From contig RECI01000191.1 of assembly GCA_007694095.1 (NCBI GenBank), forward strand, positions 1-45,818: DNA of 45,818 nt, in the 5' to 3' direction. Source of the DNA: Balneolaceae bacterium (GTDB lineage: Bacteria; Bacteroidota; Rhodothermia; Balneolales; Balneolaceae). Shown here piece after piece: positions 45,228 through 45,818 of this stretch (position 1 is its first letter; each line of letters starts with the position of its first letter). Both the position numbers and the translations under genes were made by a program. The notes beneath the pieces were generated by a model. The model made no database searches. It was not told the origin of the DNA and saw only the letters and a program-made list of their open reading frames with translations.

Positions 45228-45818
45228 TTACCAGATATAAGAGTATTCGATTGATGTTTCATCATTTACCTGAACCGGGATCAGCAGTTCTCTTGAATTT
45301 CCTACTGTTCTGATGCGTGCCGAATCGGCAGCGTCACCATGAATTTGTACGTAATACTGTTTTCCGCCTATCTCGTACAGCTGATTTGGCAGGATCGTTA
45401 TTTGGGCCGCTGACGCCACCCGCACCATCAGCGTATTTTCAAAACCGGAATTTTCATTTGTAAATGTAAGCACCCGGGTAAGTAATTTTCCTTCGAAATC
45501 AGGTTTCAGTACATCATTTATACTTGAGCCGTGTAACCGGTAATTAAATGCAATACTGTTATCCTCAAGTAAGCGGTAATGATTTAGCCTGTATTCTGCA
45601 TGCTCCGGGTGTGCTGCGGGCCATACATCCCTTGCACCGTCAACTTTTGCGATGGAAGGCCATGCGTTGATCGTAATTGCAGCATCTTCGTTCAGCGACA
45701 GGTTGCGTCCGCCACGGCCAACCCACATGGTTGCCGCATTGATAAAATCACCCTTCCAGATTTTCATAAGTGCGCCGCTGTTCTGGTCTAACGCAAAATT
45801 TACACCCTGCGGATAACC
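45228..45818 (-). CDS. Partial secreted protein (C-terminal part; gene continues past the window)
   Basis: The frame is open to the window edge. The visible 196 residues begin GYPQGVNFALDQNSGAL and continue KIWKGDFINAATMWVGRGGRN. This wording resembles the C-terminal region of large cytochrome/PVC-type proteins (a DUF6797-like style), but no heme CxxCH motif is in the visible part. Its stop is 3 bp from the upstream-most start of the propeller-cupredoxin gene, so the two are co-transcribed. Confidence 0.7.
   Translation of the reverse strand, partial: GYPQGVNFALDQNSGALMKIWKGDFINAATMWVGRGGRNLSLNEDAAITINAWPSIAKVDGARDVWPAAHPEHAEYRLNHYRLLEDNSIAFNYRLHGSSINDVLKPDFEGKLLTRVLTFTNENSGFENTLMVRVASAAQITILPNQLYEIGGKQYYVQIHGDAADSARIRTVGNSRELLIPVQVNDETSIEYSYIW

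Overview
The window reads as a chromosomal segment of a Bacteroidota-related bacterium, most plausibly of the Balneolales/Rhodothermales side. Evidence for this: a TonB-dependent receptor with a carboxypeptidase-like N-terminal domain paired with a DUF4249-type lipoprotein, a PorT-like beta-barrel, a Ser/Thr kinase of the 'MIGKTISHYKIL' type fused to TPRs, AT-leaning intergenic DNA, weak Shine-Dalgarno sequences and a Bacteroidota-type IS200-like transposase. The lineage is inferred from gene style; there is no rRNA here. The left edge cuts a repeat and the right edge cuts a gene.

Layout. 1-5.3 kb: a divergent signalling cluster with an ECF sigma factor, a STAS protein and an RsbW-like ATPase on the minus strand, and a second STAS protein plus a Hanks kinase/TPR protein on the plus strand. 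5.3-9.0 kb: DNA repair (polA, nfo). 9.3-13.5 kb: a secreted GH5 glycoside hydrolase, a FecR-domain protein and a beta-barrel protein. 14.2-17.6 kb: monomeric isocitrate dehydrogenase and tmRNA (ssrA), separated by a repeat-rich spacer holding a second copy of the ssrA 3' end. 17.9-21.1 kb: TonB receptor and DUF4249 lipoprotein. 21.5-22.3 kb: a small transposase flanked by ~100-bp hairpin-rich inverted repeats. 22.5-29.0 kb: alaS-pdhA-pdhB-pdhC on the minus strand. 29.1-31.8 kb: a tightly overlapping operon (DUF502, class V aminotransferase, YihY). 32.1-34.9 kb: a plant-type ferredoxin-NADP reductase and an ABC ATPase with a polytopic partner. 35.1-40.3 kb: an electron-transfer block, etfB-etfA-fixC-fixX-acyl-CoA dehydrogenase. 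40.7-45.8 kb: secreted PIG-L deacetylase, an orphan GatZ/KbaZ-like protein, a beta-propeller/cupredoxin fusion and a partial secreted protein.

How the genes work together. Pyruvate dehydrogenase, isocitrate dehydrogenase and the ETF/acyl-CoA dehydrogenase block are core respiratory carbon metabolism. ETF would take electrons from the acyl-CoA dehydrogenase, and FixC/FixX would pass them to quinone (or, in a bifurcating variant, split them). The first five genes look like a partner-switching circuit (STAS/RsbW) placed next to an ECF sigma factor and a membrane kinase.

The most unusual content is in the spacers. A family of dispersed elements has the form direct repeat-hairpin-direct repeat, with a different hairpin stem in nearly every copy. 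Six (TTTTCAC)n arrays are present, and several repeat arrays sit at gene stop codons. There is also a 146-bp MITE-like element with perfect 15-bp termini, a transposase element whose terminal hairpins show a compensatory base change, and a 12-bp motif shared by the etfB and acyl-CoA dehydrogenase leaders. No CRISPR array, rRNA or tRNA gene was seen.
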